Origin: Pedobacter miscanthi
GTDB lineage: Bacteria > Bacteroidota > Bacteroidia > Sphingobacteriales > Sphingobacteriaceae
Length of the DNA: 64,000 nt
NCBI RefSeq assembly: GCF_003315595.1
Contig: NZ_QNQU01000003.1
Location: 124,001-188,000 of the forward strand
Reading direction: 5' to 3'
Part shown: one piece after another, positions 43,697-52,610 of the stretch
How positions within the stretch are numbered: position 1 is the first letter of the stretch
Layout of the letters: each line of letters starts with the position of its first letter
Program-made: the position numbers and the translations under genes
The notes under the pieces: model-generated
The model's input: only the letters and a program-made list of their open reading frames with translations
Told to the model about the DNA's origin: nothing
Database searches by the model: none

Positions 43697-43888
43697 TTAC
43701 CCAATCTGAGTATTTTCGATAACCAGTTTACCGTTGTAGTATAAGTTACCATCAACGTTGTAAGCACGGTGAGGTACGTGGATGGCACCTGTTGCCGAGC
43801 ATGTTGCTAAAGAAGGAGTAACAGCTTTATAGTGCGTTCTTCTTTTATTTTTTCTCTGTTTCGAGATCTTCCGTTTTGGATGTGCCAT
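43697..43888 (-). CDS. rpmF: 50S ribosomal protein L32
   Basis: A 63-residue basic ribosomal protein: MAHPKRKISKQRKNKRRTHY, then the HVPHRAYNVDG region. It has one Cys only, so it is the zinc-free form. It lies 15 bases after the yceD-like gene. Confidence 0.95.
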   Translation of the reverse strand: MAHPKRKISKQRKNKRRTHYKAVTPSLATCSATGAIHVPHRAYNVDGNLYYNGKLVIENTQIG

Positions 43889-43903
43889 TGCTGTATAATC
43901 TAA

Positions 43904-44434
43904 TTATTTTTTTAACTTATTAAGGGCTTCCCAACGTGGGTCGCTTGTTTGTTCATTTTCTTCGTCCTGCTTTTCGATAGATAACTGATTTAAGCGGTCA
44001 ATCATTTCCTGATCGCAATCTTTACCTGCCTGTTCGCAGTTTTTGATATAAGGTACCGCTACGTTAATCATTTCGTATAAAGGCCCCGATATATCAATTT
44101 CGGAATCTTTCCGGCTTAATGAGATAATTTCCTCATCATCACTTTCCAGTTCATCTTCAGCAAACTTTACAATCTGCCTTTCGTAAAGGTTTACCGGGTA
44201 AGCAAATTCTGATAAACATTTATCACAATCTAAATTTACAGTACCCATAACTTTGAATTTCAGGATCAACATGGTCTCTTGTTTCTCAAGTTCCAGGTCT
44301 ACCTTCAAATTTCCACTTTTGATTAACGAATACTCAAACGCGTTAAAAAAGCGGTCATCAAGCTCATAATCAAACTGATGAGATCCCAATTTTAATCCGG
44401 TAAACGGTAATGAAAATTGTTTTAGTGGGTTCAA
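43904..44434 (-). CDS. yceD: DUF177/YceD family protein
   Basis: A 176-residue protein with the DUF177 signature CDKCLSEF (about 74-81) and acidic C-terminal half; YceD supports 23S rRNA accumulation in plants and bacteria and usually precedes rpmF, as here. No ATG is available near the conserved start FSLPFTGLKLG, so TTG 44434 is taken as start; this is uncertain by a few residues. Confidence 0.85.
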   Translation of the reverse strand: MNPLKQFSLPFTGLKLGSHQFDYELDDRFFNAFEYSLIKSGNLKVDLELEKQETMLILKFKVMGTVNLDCDKCLSEFAYPVNLYERQIVKFAEDELESDDEEIISLSRKDSEIDISGPLYEMINVAVPYIKNCEQAGKDCDQEMIDRLNQLSIEKQDEENEQTSDPRWEALNKLKK

Positions 44435-44739
44435 AGTACTGTAAAATTTTAGCCTGCAAATGTAGGGATAAAATAATTAGATTAAAAATGTTTTTTAAAA
44501 ATTGTTGATGTTAACTCAGCAGGTTTTCAGATTGTTTGCTGATATATTGTTAATATCTCGCAGGTTTTAAAAGCTGCAAGGGTAGTAAAGTGTTTAAAAC
44601 CGGGAATAGGAATTAAATTTCCTTCAGTTCATATGGGCCTTACCCAAGCTACACAAGGGGCAGGCTTTTCAGGGCATTAGAGAATGAAATGGTATTAAGA
44701 CCTCGCAGGTTTTCGAAACCTGCGAGGTCTGGAATAAGG
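44435..44739. other. Intergenic region with palindrome
   Basis: A 305-base AT-rich gap between divergent-from-each-other transcript ends. It contains CTCGCAGGTTTTAAAAGCTGCAAG (44557-44580) and the stronger 15-base palindrome described at 44698-44730. No gene seen. Confidence 0.5.
44698..44730. terminator. 15-bp perfect palindrome past the sulfurtransferase gene
   Basis: AGACCTCGCAGGTTT (44698-44712), loop TCG, AAACCTGCGAGGTCT (44716-44730), ten bases after the stop of the leftward gene. It may end that transcript, though the U-tract is poor. The CTCGCAGGTTT motif recurs at 44557 and, weakly, near 17184. Confidence 0.6.
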
Positions 44740-45582
44740 TTAGCCAGCCAGTACCATTTCCTTATTATTCCTGCTCCATTCACTCCAAGAGCCAACGTAA
44801 AGTTTCGGGATAGGCAGGCCTGCATAATCCATAGCCAGAAGGGTATGGCATGCTGTAATACCCGACCCACAGTGAACAATGATATTTTCGGGTTTCACAT
44901 GTGCCAGTGCTTCTGCGTATTTTTCTTTTAATATTTCCGGCGCAAGAAAAGCACCGGTTGCATCTAAATTTTCGGTAAAAGGAATATTGGCTGCTCCCGG
45001 GATATGCCCTGCAATTAAATCAATTGGTTCGGTTAAACCGGCAAAACGGTTGGCATCCCGTACATCGATTACTATATAATCATCGGTTTTGGCTACTTTT
45101 TCCACTTCGTTAATGTCAGATAAAGGAAGCTCCCATGCCTTTACTTCGTATGGCTCAACAGATTTTGGAACCTCTACTTTATCTGTAGTTGGAAAACCTG
45201 CTTTTACAGCCCCCTGGAAACCTCCATCAATTACCTGTACTTTTTCATGTCCAATGGCTTTTAGCATCCACCAGAGCCTTCCAGCTGCATTACCACCATT
45301 TTTATCATCGTACACAATTACATAACTGTGTTTGGTAATCCCCAGTTTTTGCAGCACGGCAGAAAACTGTTCGGCAGTAGGTAAAGGATGACGTCCGCCA
45401 ACTGCAAAATCTCCGATATTGGCCAAATCTTCATTTACGTCGGCAAAAAGTGCTCCAGCCAAATGTTGCTCATCATACCTGGCTTTTGAGCCTGCACTGG
45501 CATCAATAATCACAATTTCTTCATCCTGGTTTAGCCAGGTTAGCTCTTCGGGTTTTATAATAGGTGATAATTTGTTTTCCAT
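44740..45582 (-). CDS. Thiosulfate/3-mercaptopyruvate sulfurtransferase
   Basis: Two rhodanese domains in 280 residues. The active-site loop in the second domain is HCGSGITAC (Cys about 236), the CGSGV/I-T form linked with 3-mercaptopyruvate sulfurtransferase, while thiosulfate enzymes have CRKGV. It transfers sulfur to cyanide or thiols. ATG 45582 (MENKLSPII) is used instead of the TTG at 45588. Confidence 0.9.
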   Translation of the reverse strand: MENKLSPIIKPEELTWLNQDEEIVIIDASAGSKARYDEQHLAGALFADVNEDLANIGDFAVGGRHPLPTAEQFSAVLQKLGITKHSYVIVYDDKNGGNAAGRLWWMLKAIGHEKVQVIDGGFQGAVKAGFPTTDKVEVPKSVEPYEVKAWELPLSDINEVEKVAKTDDYIVIDVRDANRFAGLTEPIDLIAGHIPGAANIPFTENLDATGAFLAPEILKEKYAEALAHVKPENIIVHCGSGITACHTLLAMDYAGLPIPKLYVGSWSEWSRNNKEMVLAG

Positions 45583-45594
45583 ATTCAATTTTGT

Positions 45595-46170
45595 TTATCC
45601 ATAATTAAACCATACGGTTTTTGCTCCATTGGCTTTAGCATATTCTAAAAAATTCCTGAAATTTCGAAGGTCCTGTCCAAAATTATTGCCGATATAGCCT
45701 TCGCCTTTATCAAGGTCAAAGTCGGTAAAATAGTAATCATAACCCAGGGTATCGCGCCCATGACTATTTAACTTGCCGTTCAGGTTTCCAAAATGGGAAA
45801 GCTTTTTGATCAGGGTTTCTATGGTTTCGAGTACAGTATCTATATTGCCATTGAGTTTTTCTTTATTTGCTGCCATCTGTTCAAAGATTGTTTTTTTCTC
45901 CTCTTCAGTTTCGGCGGCAGATAGCCTGTAATCTGCATATTCTTCATCCCAATATTGCTCCATATCGTACAAAACCGAAATGTTAGTGTGGGTTAAACGG
46001 CTTATCTGCTCGAGCTCGGTTTCTGCATTAATAACGTCCTTCCTCGACATGAGGTTGCAGAAAGTTCTGCTTAGGCTATGGTGGTTAAAATAATCAGGAT
46101 AATCGTTAAGGTTTTGAATGGAGGATAATTCTTCGGAGTTATCTGTGATCAGGTGAATGTCAAGTCCCAT
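45595..46170 (-). CDS. Conserved protein of unknown function
   Basis: A 191-residue acidic, probably helical protein starting MGLDIHLITDN. The middle is rich in Glu and Lys (AAETEEEKKTIFEQMAANKEKL), resembling a coiled coil; the end (RDTLGYDYYFTDFDLDKGEGYIGN) has many aromatic and Asp residues. I recognise no family. It lies between the MFS and the sulfurtransferase genes, all leftward, with a 12-base gap to the latter. Confidence 0.7.
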   Translation of the reverse strand: MGLDIHLITDNSEELSSIQNLNDYPDYFNHHSLSRTFCNLMSRKDVINAETELEQISRLTHTNISVLYDMEQYWDEEYADYRLSAAETEEEKKTIFEQMAANKEKLNGNIDTVLETIETLIKKLSHFGNLNGKLNSHGRDTLGYDYYFTDFDLDKGEGYIGNNFGQDLRNFRNFLEYAKANGAKTVWFNYG

Positions 46171-46224
46171 AGATTAGGTTGTGGCTCAATTTTCTGCAAT
46201 ATAAGAGATTTTGCAAAATTAGTT

Positions 46225-47406
46225 CTAATGTGATTTTTTGCCCATTAAAGCCCACAATCCCAAAACCGGACCAATGGCCAGTACCATATATAGATATTGA
46301 ACATTAAACTGTTTTGATAAAACGTTAACGGCCTGGATACTGATAATGGTGATGGCAAAACCAATGCAGTTTACGAGTGTTAAAGAAGTTCCCCGTAAGC
46401 TTTCGGGAGCATTTTTGGCAATCAGTGAAGAAAATAATGGCGAATCGGCCGTGCCTGATAAACCCCAGCAAAATAAAAAGATGAGAAAGAGGTAAGCGGA
46501 ACCGTTGAACAGGAAAACAGGGGAGAGCAGACAACATGAGCACGAAATTGCCAATGCAATGGTTGCTATTCTTTTTGCACCAAATTTTTGCGATAACATG
46601 CCCCCAATCATACAGGAGATTCCGCCTGATGCAATAACCAGGAATGAAAATAAGGGAATATTTAAAGTCGACGATGGATGTTTGCTGTTAAAAAGTAATA
46701 ACATGCCAGGTAAAAAGGCCCAGAATGTGTAGAGTTCCCACATGTGGCCGAAATAACCAAAAGCGGCCGACCGAAACCCCGGATTTTTAAAACCATCAAA
46801 ACAGGAACGGAAGTTGAATTTCTGTCCCGCTGTTCTGAAAGGGCCATTTGGTACCAAAAGTAAAATAGCCAGCGCACCGGTTAATGATAATGCAGATGTA
46901 CCAAAAATTACATATTGCCACGGGAAACTTGCGGTGAATGTTTTTAATAAATGCGGAAAAGCGGTTCCGAATACCAAAGCACCTACCAAAAAGCCCAGCG
47001 ATTTACCCAAACCATCTTTAAAGTAATCGGAGGCGATTTTCATCCCGACAGGATAAATGCCGGCAAGCATAAAACCGGTTAAAAAACGGAAAAGCAATAA
47101 TAAATTTACATCGGATACTGGAAGGCAGGCACCCAGGTTAAATAATGCAGCGGCAATTCCACAGATGAAAAACACCTTTGAGGGTGAAAAGATATCAGAA
47201 ATAGCAAAAAAGGCAAAAACTAAAGTGCCACTGATAAAACCAAACTGCACCATGCTGGTCAGGTTAGCCAACAGGTTGGTTTCGGCAGGGAAATTTTTAA
47301 CAATATCGGATAGTACGGCGTTGCCTGCAAACCACAATGAGGTGCAGAGAAATTGCGCAACAACGATTGTTGGGAGTACGTGTTTGGTTTTTTTAGAGCT
47401 GCTCAT
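46225..47406 (-). CDS. MFS transporter
   Basis: A major facilitator with 12 predicted membrane helices in 393 residues. It has a helix 2-3 region (FAISDIFSPSKVFFICG) and a helix 4 region (FLTGFMLAGIYPVGMKIASDYF). Substrate unknown. ATG 47406 (MSSSKKTKHVL) is used; the TTG at 47424 would add six residues. It reads alone. The 285-base gap before pdxA contains short repeats and GTCCGGGGTCGGATGTCC, nothing coding. Confidence 0.85.
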   Translation of the reverse strand: MSSSKKTKHVLPTIVVAQFLCTSLWFAGNAVLSDIVKNFPAETNLLANLTSMVQFGFISGTLVFAFFAISDIFSPSKVFFICGIAAALFNLGACLPVSDVNLLLLFRFLTGFMLAGIYPVGMKIASDYFKDGLGKSLGFLVGALVFGTAFPHLLKTFTASFPWQYVIFGTSALSLTGALAILLLVPNGPFRTAGQKFNFRSCFDGFKNPGFRSAAFGYFGHMWELYTFWAFLPGMLLLFNSKHPSSTLNIPLFSFLVIASGGISCMIGGMLSQKFGAKRIATIALAISCSCCLLSPVFLFNGSAYLFLIFLFCWGLSGTADSPLFSSLIAKNAPESLRGTSLTLVNCIGFAITIISIQAVNVLSKQFNVQYLYMVLAIGPVLGLWALMGKKSH

Positions 47407-47691
47407 TTTTAGTTTGGTGCACAATTTTAACTAAAATAAACCTGATAGCAGTGGAAATCCTTTTTTGTTGCAGTAATTTAACAGCACAGCATCGCAATCA
47501 TAAAAAAGATTATAACGGATAGCAGGGCTTTCGGAGCCGATGAAAAACAGGCCTTGCTTTACATAAAATATTGACCACCTAAGCCACCTTAGTTTTTAGA
47601 ATGTCCGGGGTCGGATGTCCGAAGCTAGTGTTGTTATAATTTAATTACTTGCTTTAGCCTTTCAGCTTTGGTCTTTAGTCTTTCTGCTCTC

Positions 47692-48771
47692 CTAAGAAGC
47701 ATCATCCTTAATATCGAACTGTGTTTCTACCACCTTACCACCTGAACGTAATTGGTTGCTCAGCATTTCTTCCTGCTCTCTGCGGTTTTTTACAATGTGG
47801 ATGGCCGAAAATAAAGCTTCGGTAAATGATGTAGAATCTGCCAGATCTTTACCTGCAATATCGTAGCCAGTGCCATGATCAGGAGAGGTACGTACAAAGT
47901 TTAGGCCTGCGGTATAGTTTACGCCATTGTGAAAAGCCAGTGTTTTAAAAGGAATTAATCCCTGATCGTGGTACATGGCCAAAACCGCATCGAATTGTTT
48001 GTAGCTGCCGTTTCCGAAAAAGCCATCGGCCGGGTACGGACCAAAACAAACAATGCCTTTATCGTAAGCTTCCTGAATGGCTGGCGTAATAATTTCTGCC
48101 TCTTCAGTGCCTAATAAACCATTGTCGCTGGCATGTGGGTTTAAACCTAAAACTGCAATTTTCGGTTTTTCGATCCAAAAATCCTTTTTCAGACTTTCGT
48201 TAATCAGTTTTAATTTATTTACAATTTTCTCTTTTGTAATCGAAGCCGGAACATCTTTTACCGGAATATGGCCGGTAACTACACCCACCCGTAAATTTTC
48301 ACTAATGAGGAACATCAGCACATCTCTGCTACCACTTTTCTCCTGCAGATATTCAGTATGACCAGGAAAGGCAAAAGTATCTGATTGAATGTTATGTTTA
48401 TTGATTGGAGCAGTAACCAGAGCATCGATATCGCCGTTTACAAGGTCGGAAGTGGCACGCTCCAAAGATAAAAGTGCATATTTTCCACCGATTGCCGTAA
48501 CCTGACCGAGTTCGATTTTTACATCTTCTTCCCAGCAATTAATCATGTTGGCACGTTTTACCTGCGCCTGGTTCGCATGATTGATCACATTAAAACTGAA
48601 ATCGCCAAGGTTATTTGCTTTTCTGTGGAAAGATGAAACCTTGGTATGTCCGTAAACAATTGGTGTGCAGTAATTTAAAATTGCAGGATTGGATAATGTT
48701 TTAATAATTACCTCTAAACCTATACCGTTTACGTCGCCTATACTGATGCCAATTTTAAGTTTATCGCTCAT
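47692..48771 (-). CDS. pdxA: 4-hydroxythreonine-4-phosphate dehydrogenase
   Basis: Oxidises 4-phosphohydroxythreonine in pyridoxal phosphate synthesis (DXP-dependent route). ISIGDVNGIGLEVI at the N-terminus, the metal ligands in FPGHTEYL (His about 137) and GLNPHASDNG, and MYHDQGLIPFK match the family; 359 residues. It is divergent from rsmA, as in many genomes where pdxA and rsmA are linked. Confidence 0.95.
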   Translation of the reverse strand: MSDKLKIGISIGDVNGIGLEVIIKTLSNPAILNYCTPIVYGHTKVSSFHRKANNLGDFSFNVINHANQAQVKRANMINCWEEDVKIELGQVTAIGGKYALLSLERATSDLVNGDIDALVTAPINKHNIQSDTFAFPGHTEYLQEKSGSRDVLMFLISENLRVGVVTGHIPVKDVPASITKEKIVNKLKLINESLKKDFWIEKPKIAVLGLNPHASDNGLLGTEEAEIITPAIQEAYDKGIVCFGPYPADGFFGNGSYKQFDAVLAMYHDQGLIPFKTLAFHNGVNYTAGLNFVRTSPDHGTGYDIAGKDLADSTSFTEALFSAIHIVKNRREQEEMLSNQLRSGGKVVETQFDIKDDAS

Positions 48772-48964
48772 AATTACTGGAAAATTTTAGCGCAAATTAC
48801 TGATTTTCGTTTAAACAGGTGCTTACCGGATAAAAATTAGTTATTTTGTACAAAATAGAGTAGCCACGGAAACACAGTTTGCTCGGATACCGGGATAGGT
48901 TTTCCCTTTCTTAACAAAGTTTTTCTGTGGTTTCTGTGCCTCCGTGGCAAAATAAAGCGTAAAG

Positions 48965-49750
48965 ATGAGTTTAGTAAAAGCAAAAAAACATTTAGGTCAG
49001 CATTTTTTAACCGATAAAGGCATTGCCAACCGCATTGTTGAGGCCCTGGTAAGTACCGATAAATACCACCAGGTTTTAGAGGTTGGTCCGGGGATGGGCA
49101 TTCTATCTGATTTTTTGTTGCAGCGGAAAGATCTGGAAACTTATCTGATCGATATTGATACCGAATCTTATCACTTTTTGAACGAAAAATATCCCCAGCT
49201 GGGCGATAGGCTGATTAATGGTGATTTTTTGAAACTCGATTTTGATACCATTTTTCCGGGGCCTTTTGCCATTATCGGTAATTTCCCCTATAATATTTCA
49301 TCACAGATTTTATTTAAAATCCTCGATAACCGCAATAAAGTGGTAGAAATGGTTGGGATGTTCCAAAAAGAAGTTGCCCAGCGTTGCGCCGCACCTGCAG
49401 GCAGTAAAGAGTATGGCATTTTAAGTGTATTTCTTCAGGCCTATTATAAAATCGAATACCTCATTACCGTTAAACCCGGAACCTTTAATCCGCCTCCAAA
49501 AGTTCATTCGGCCGTAATCCGCTTAACCCGTAACGAAGTGGAAACTTTAGATTGCGATGAAAAATTATTCTGGCGTGTGGTTAAAGCCGGTTTCAACCAG
49601 CGTAGAAAAACCCTGCGTAATGCCGTTTCGGCAGTAATGGCCAAAGATAAAATGGATGATCATATTTATTTTGAAAAGCGTGCCGAGCAGTTAACCGTTG
49701 CCGATTTTGTAGCCTTAACGCAGCATGTGAGTAAGTTGATGGCTGTGTAA
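48965..49750 (+). CDS. rsmA: 16S rRNA dimethyladenosine methyltransferase
   Basis: Dimethylates the two adjacent adenosines near the 16S rRNA 3-prime end. KKHLGQHFLTDKG (6-18), VLEVGPGMGILSDFL (about 38-52) and NFPYNISSQI (about 110-119) are the KsgA signatures; 261 residues. The spacer to pdxA holds an inverted repeat, GCCACGGA (48864-) with TCCGTGGC, ending just before the gene. Confidence 0.96.
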   Translation: MSLVKAKKHLGQHFLTDKGIANRIVEALVSTDKYHQVLEVGPGMGILSDFLLQRKDLETYLIDIDTESYHFLNEKYPQLGDRLINGDFLKLDFDTIFPGPFAIIGNFPYNISSQILFKILDNRNKVVEMVGMFQKEVAQRCAAPAGSKEYGILSVFLQAYYKIEYLITVKPGTFNPPPKVHSAVIRLTRNEVETLDCDEKLFWRVVKAGFNQRRKTLRNAVSAVMAKDKMDDHIYFEKRAEQLTVADFVALTQHVSKLMAV

Positions 49751-50079
49751 TTAACATTCACTTTTGGTTAAAAAACCATTTTTTTATAAATATGCAAAGC
49801 ATGCTTCGGCTCATTTCGGCTGCAGCAGTCCCGCTTTTCATTACAAGTCCGCACTCGTACCTCGCTTACGGGCTTTCCATTTCAATCGGGTTTATGTATT
49901 TCCTATACTGCATTAAATCAAACTGTTCTGTTCACTAGTATGAACATTGCCCGAATACAATTTACAGTCTGTGCAATCTTAAAATCTGTGTTATTTTGCA
50001 CTTGCGTTTTCTTGCAAAATCATGATTATTTTCACCTAATTTCTCCTTTCCTTTGCGCTGTAATTTTTAGGACAAACTC
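49751..50079. repeat. Intergenic region with dispersed element copy 2
   Basis: 49786-49890 matches the element at 16406-16496 in its GCAGC, CCCGCTTTT, TACAAGTCC and TTTCAATCGGG parts, with a weakly paired CGTACCTCGCTTACGGGC hairpin. The remaining 190 bases are AT-rich with CTGTGCAATCTT repeats. No gene seen. Confidence 0.55.
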
Positions 50080-50685
50080 ATGATTAATTATCGCGAAATA
50101 TTTGAAGAACAGGGTATTGACTACCTCACTTACCGTGCATTGGTCGATCAACTTTTACTGGAAGGAAAAACTACTGGTCCGGATAATTCTGAAGCCATGT
50201 TGCATTACAGTAAAATGAATGTTCAACGCATGAACAGGGTTGATAAAACAGTTAGTTTAAATGAAGAATTAGCTGCAGTTGTTGAAAATTTAAAAGGTAA
50301 TTACAAATTCCTGGTGATTACTGAAGGCTGGTGTGGCGATGCTGCGCAGATTATTCCGGTATTTAATAAAATTGTTACGGCATCGTTGGGTAAAATAGAT
50401 ATGAAATTTGTTTTACGCGATAAAAACCTTCCGTTAATAGATGCACATTTAACCAATGGTGGCAGGGCTATTCCGGTGCTGATTGTGCTTAACGAATCTG
50501 CCGATCAGGTTTTAGCTACCTGGGCACCACGACCACAGATTTTACAGGCGCTTTTAAAAGAATGGAAAAAAGAAACTAGCGATTCGATGTTAGTGGCAGA
50601 AAAACTGCACGGTTGGTATGCTAAGGATAAAACGCAAACTACTCAGGCTGAGTTAACCTTGCTTTTGAAGGGGTTGGGGAGTTAA
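50080..50685 (+). CDS. Thioredoxin-like protein with WCGDA motif
   Basis: A 201-residue thioredoxin-fold protein. The usual CxxC is replaced by TEGWCGDAAQIIPVF (about 86-100), with one Cys only, as in a Bacteroidota subgroup of thioredoxin-family proteins. The following strand FVLRDKNLPLIDAHLTNG and the cis-Pro region GGRAIPVLIVLN support the fold. Without a second Cys it cannot be a normal disulfide reductase; function unknown. No signal peptide, so cytoplasmic. Confidence 0.83.
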   Translation: MINYREIFEEQGIDYLTYRALVDQLLLEGKTTGPDNSEAMLHYSKMNVQRMNRVDKTVSLNEELAAVVENLKGNYKFLVITEGWCGDAAQIIPVFNKIVTASLGKIDMKFVLRDKNLPLIDAHLTNGGRAIPVLIVLNESADQVLATWAPRPQILQALLKEWKKETSDSMLVAEKLHGWYAKDKTQTTQAELTLLLKGLGS

Positions 50686-50700
50686 TTTTAGAGAATAAGT

Positions 50701-50784
50701 CGTCATCTCGACTGTAGCGAAGCGAAATGGAGAGATCTGCCTAGATAGATTTCTCGACTACCTTGCACTCCGCCCGAAATGACG
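50701..50784 (-). repeat. Dispersed repeat family 1, copy 4 (reverse orientation)
   Basis: CGTCATCTCGACTG to CGCCCGAAATGACG, the family in reverse, with the core CTAGATAGATTTCTCGA. It lies between convergent thioredoxin-like and clpS genes. Confidence 0.8.
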
Positions 50785-50819
50785 TTGTTGCGAGGATAGT
50801 TCGTGAAAGAAGTCAGATT

Positions 50820-51101
50820 TTAATCAACAGAAACAGTCAATCCTTCTTGCTGCAAAATTTTCCGGTAAACTTCCATTTCGGTAAAAGATCCTTCCAAAAC
50901 CGGACATTTACCTTCATTATGCACTTTCCATGCAATTTTTTCGGCCTGCGACTCGTTATAATCCAGGTATTTCATCATGCAGTAAATTACATGATCAAAA
51001 GTATTGATATCATCATTCCACAAAATAAGGCGATGTACGGTTTTTAAGGAAGTTAAAATTTCTTCGAGCGTAAAGGTCTCTTCTTTGGTTTCTGTAGACA
51101 T
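50820..51101 (-). CDS. clpS: ATP-dependent Clp protease adaptor ClpS
   Basis: Delivers N-end-rule substrates to ClpAP/ClpCP. LILWNDDINTFDHVI (about 30-44, with the Asp-Asp-Asn-like binding pocket) and the ESQAEKIAWKVHNEGKCPVLEG core match ClpS; 93 residues. Confidence 0.93.
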   Translation of the reverse strand: MSTETKEETFTLEEILTSLKTVHRLILWNDDINTFDHVIYCMMKYLDYNESQAEKIAWKVHNEGKCPVLEGSFTEMEVYRKILQQEGLTVSVD

Positions 51102-51273
51102 GGTGCAAAAATAACTATTTTTATGTAAGATATAATAGTTTTAATGTAAGATGGAATAGGTAAAATAGATGAGGTGCAGTAGCATAAGTCCATACAACAT
51201 CTTACATCATACATTTTACATATTCTTCCATCTCTTTTAATACATTTGTTAACCAAATTTAATAAACACGAGC

Positions 51274-52320
51274 ATGCACCAGTCTAAAATTGCGGGAATA
51301 GGTTACTACGTTCCGAAAAATGTATATACCAACGATGATTTAAGCCATTTTATGGATACTAACGATGCCTGGATCCAGGAGCGTACCGGTATTAAAGAAC
51401 GTCGTTTTGCCGATCGGAATGAGGAAACTACCACTACAATGGGCATTGAAGCTGCCAAAATTGCGATCGAAAGGGCAGGGATAACTGCTAAGGATGTCGA
51501 TTTTATTGTTTTCGCAACACTTAGTCCGGATTATTATTTCCCGGGCTGCGGCGTATTGTTACAGCGCGAAATGGGCATGGGCGAAATCGGCGCATTGGAT
51601 ATCCGTAACCAGTGTTCGGGATTTGTGTATGCACTTTCTGTAGCCGATCAATTTGTAAAAACTGGCATGTATAAAAATGTGCTGGTAGTGGGGAGCGAGA
51701 AACATTCCTTTGCAATGGATTTCGAAACCCGTAGCCGCAATGTATCAGTAATTTTTGGTGATGGTGCAGGTGCTGTAGTATTACAGCCCACAGATGAACC
51801 TGGAAAAGGAATTTTAAGCACACACTTACATAGCGATGGTGCTGATGCCGAAATTTTGGCCATGTATTACCCTGGTTCGCATGCCAATAAATGGCTTAAA
51901 GATAAACCCGCTTATCCGGAGCAGGAGCTGGGCGGATTGTTTATGACGAATGAGATTTTAGAAAGCGGTGCCGCTTTACCCTATATGGATGGACCAGCGG
52001 TTTTCAAAAAAGCGGTTATAAAATTTCCTGAAGTAATTAAAGAGGCTTTGGCCGCAAATAATTTAACCGAAAAAGATATTGATATGCTGGTACCACATCA
52101 GGCCAATTTGCGTATCAGTCAGTATGTACAGCAATTGCTGGGTTTAAACGACGATCAGGTTTTTAACAATATCCAGAAATATGGTAATACCACGGCCGCT
52201 TCTGTTCCTATTGCCTTATGCGAAGCCTGGGAAGCCGGCAAAATTAAAGATGGCGATCTGGTTTGCCTTGCTGCATTCGGATCAGGCTTTACATGGGCCA
52301 GTGCGTTGATTAGGTGGTAG
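51274..52320 (+). CDS. Second 3-oxoacyl-ACP synthase III-type enzyme
   Basis: A KAS III of 348 residues with Cys114 (RNQCSGFVYA), His in VPHQANLRIS (about 272) and Asn in KYGNTTAAS (about 304). It differs from FabH at 41640 and has an insertion around residues 200-230. It may start branched or other acyl chains, or act in a secondary lipid pathway. It stands alone, not in a fab operon, and is followed directly by an 11-copy 7-base repeat. Confidence 0.9.
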   Translation: MHQSKIAGIGYYVPKNVYTNDDLSHFMDTNDAWIQERTGIKERRFADRNEETTTTMGIEAAKIAIERAGITAKDVDFIVFATLSPDYYFPGCGVLLQREMGMGEIGALDIRNQCSGFVYALSVADQFVKTGMYKNVLVVGSEKHSFAMDFETRSRNVSVIFGDGAGAVVLQPTDEPGKGILSTHLHSDGADAEILAMYYPGSHANKWLKDKPAYPEQELGGLFMTNEILESGAALPYMDGPAVFKKAVIKFPEVIKEALAANNLTEKDIDMLVPHQANLRISQYVQQLLGLNDDQVFNNIQKYGNTTAASVPIALCEAWEAGKIKDGDLVCLAAFGSGFTWASALIRW

Positions 52321-52402
52321 CGTTTGGCGTTTGGCGTTTGGCGTTTGGCGTTTGGCGTTTGGCGTTTGGCGTTTGGCGTTTGGCGTTTGGCGTTTGGCGT
52401 TT
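52321..52402 (+). repeat. 7-bp tandem repeat CGTTTGG, 11 copies
   Basis: Eleven perfect copies plus a partial one, starting immediately after the stop of the KAS III gene. Perfection suggests recent expansion and likely length variation between strains. Its 7-base period recurs in other spacers of the window. Confidence 0.95.
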
Positions 52403-52438
52403 TTGATAAAATAGCTGTGCAAGTTAAAATAAATTATA

Positions 52439-52548
52439 CGTCATTTCGAGCGAAGTGCAACGGAGCCGAGAAATCTATCTCGAGATAGATCTCTCCATTA
52501 CACTACCGCTGTAAAATCGGTACAAGTAACGTTCCGGTAGGGATGACG
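52439..52548 (+). repeat. Dispersed repeat family 1, copy 5
   Basis: CGTCATTTCGAGCGAAG to GGTAGGGATGACG, with the perfect core TCTATCTCGAGATAGA. The right half differs from other copies (a CGGTACAAGTAACG insertion), suggesting a mosaic. Confidence 0.82.
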
Positions 52549-52610
52549 TTTACACTTATCTTAACTACCTTAATTTCTTAATGGTCAACATTATTTAATG
52601 CTAAAACACA

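Noticed and set aside
52321..52402. CRISPR array
   Set aside because: The unit is 7 bases without spacers; it is a simple tandem repeat. No cas genes are present in the window.
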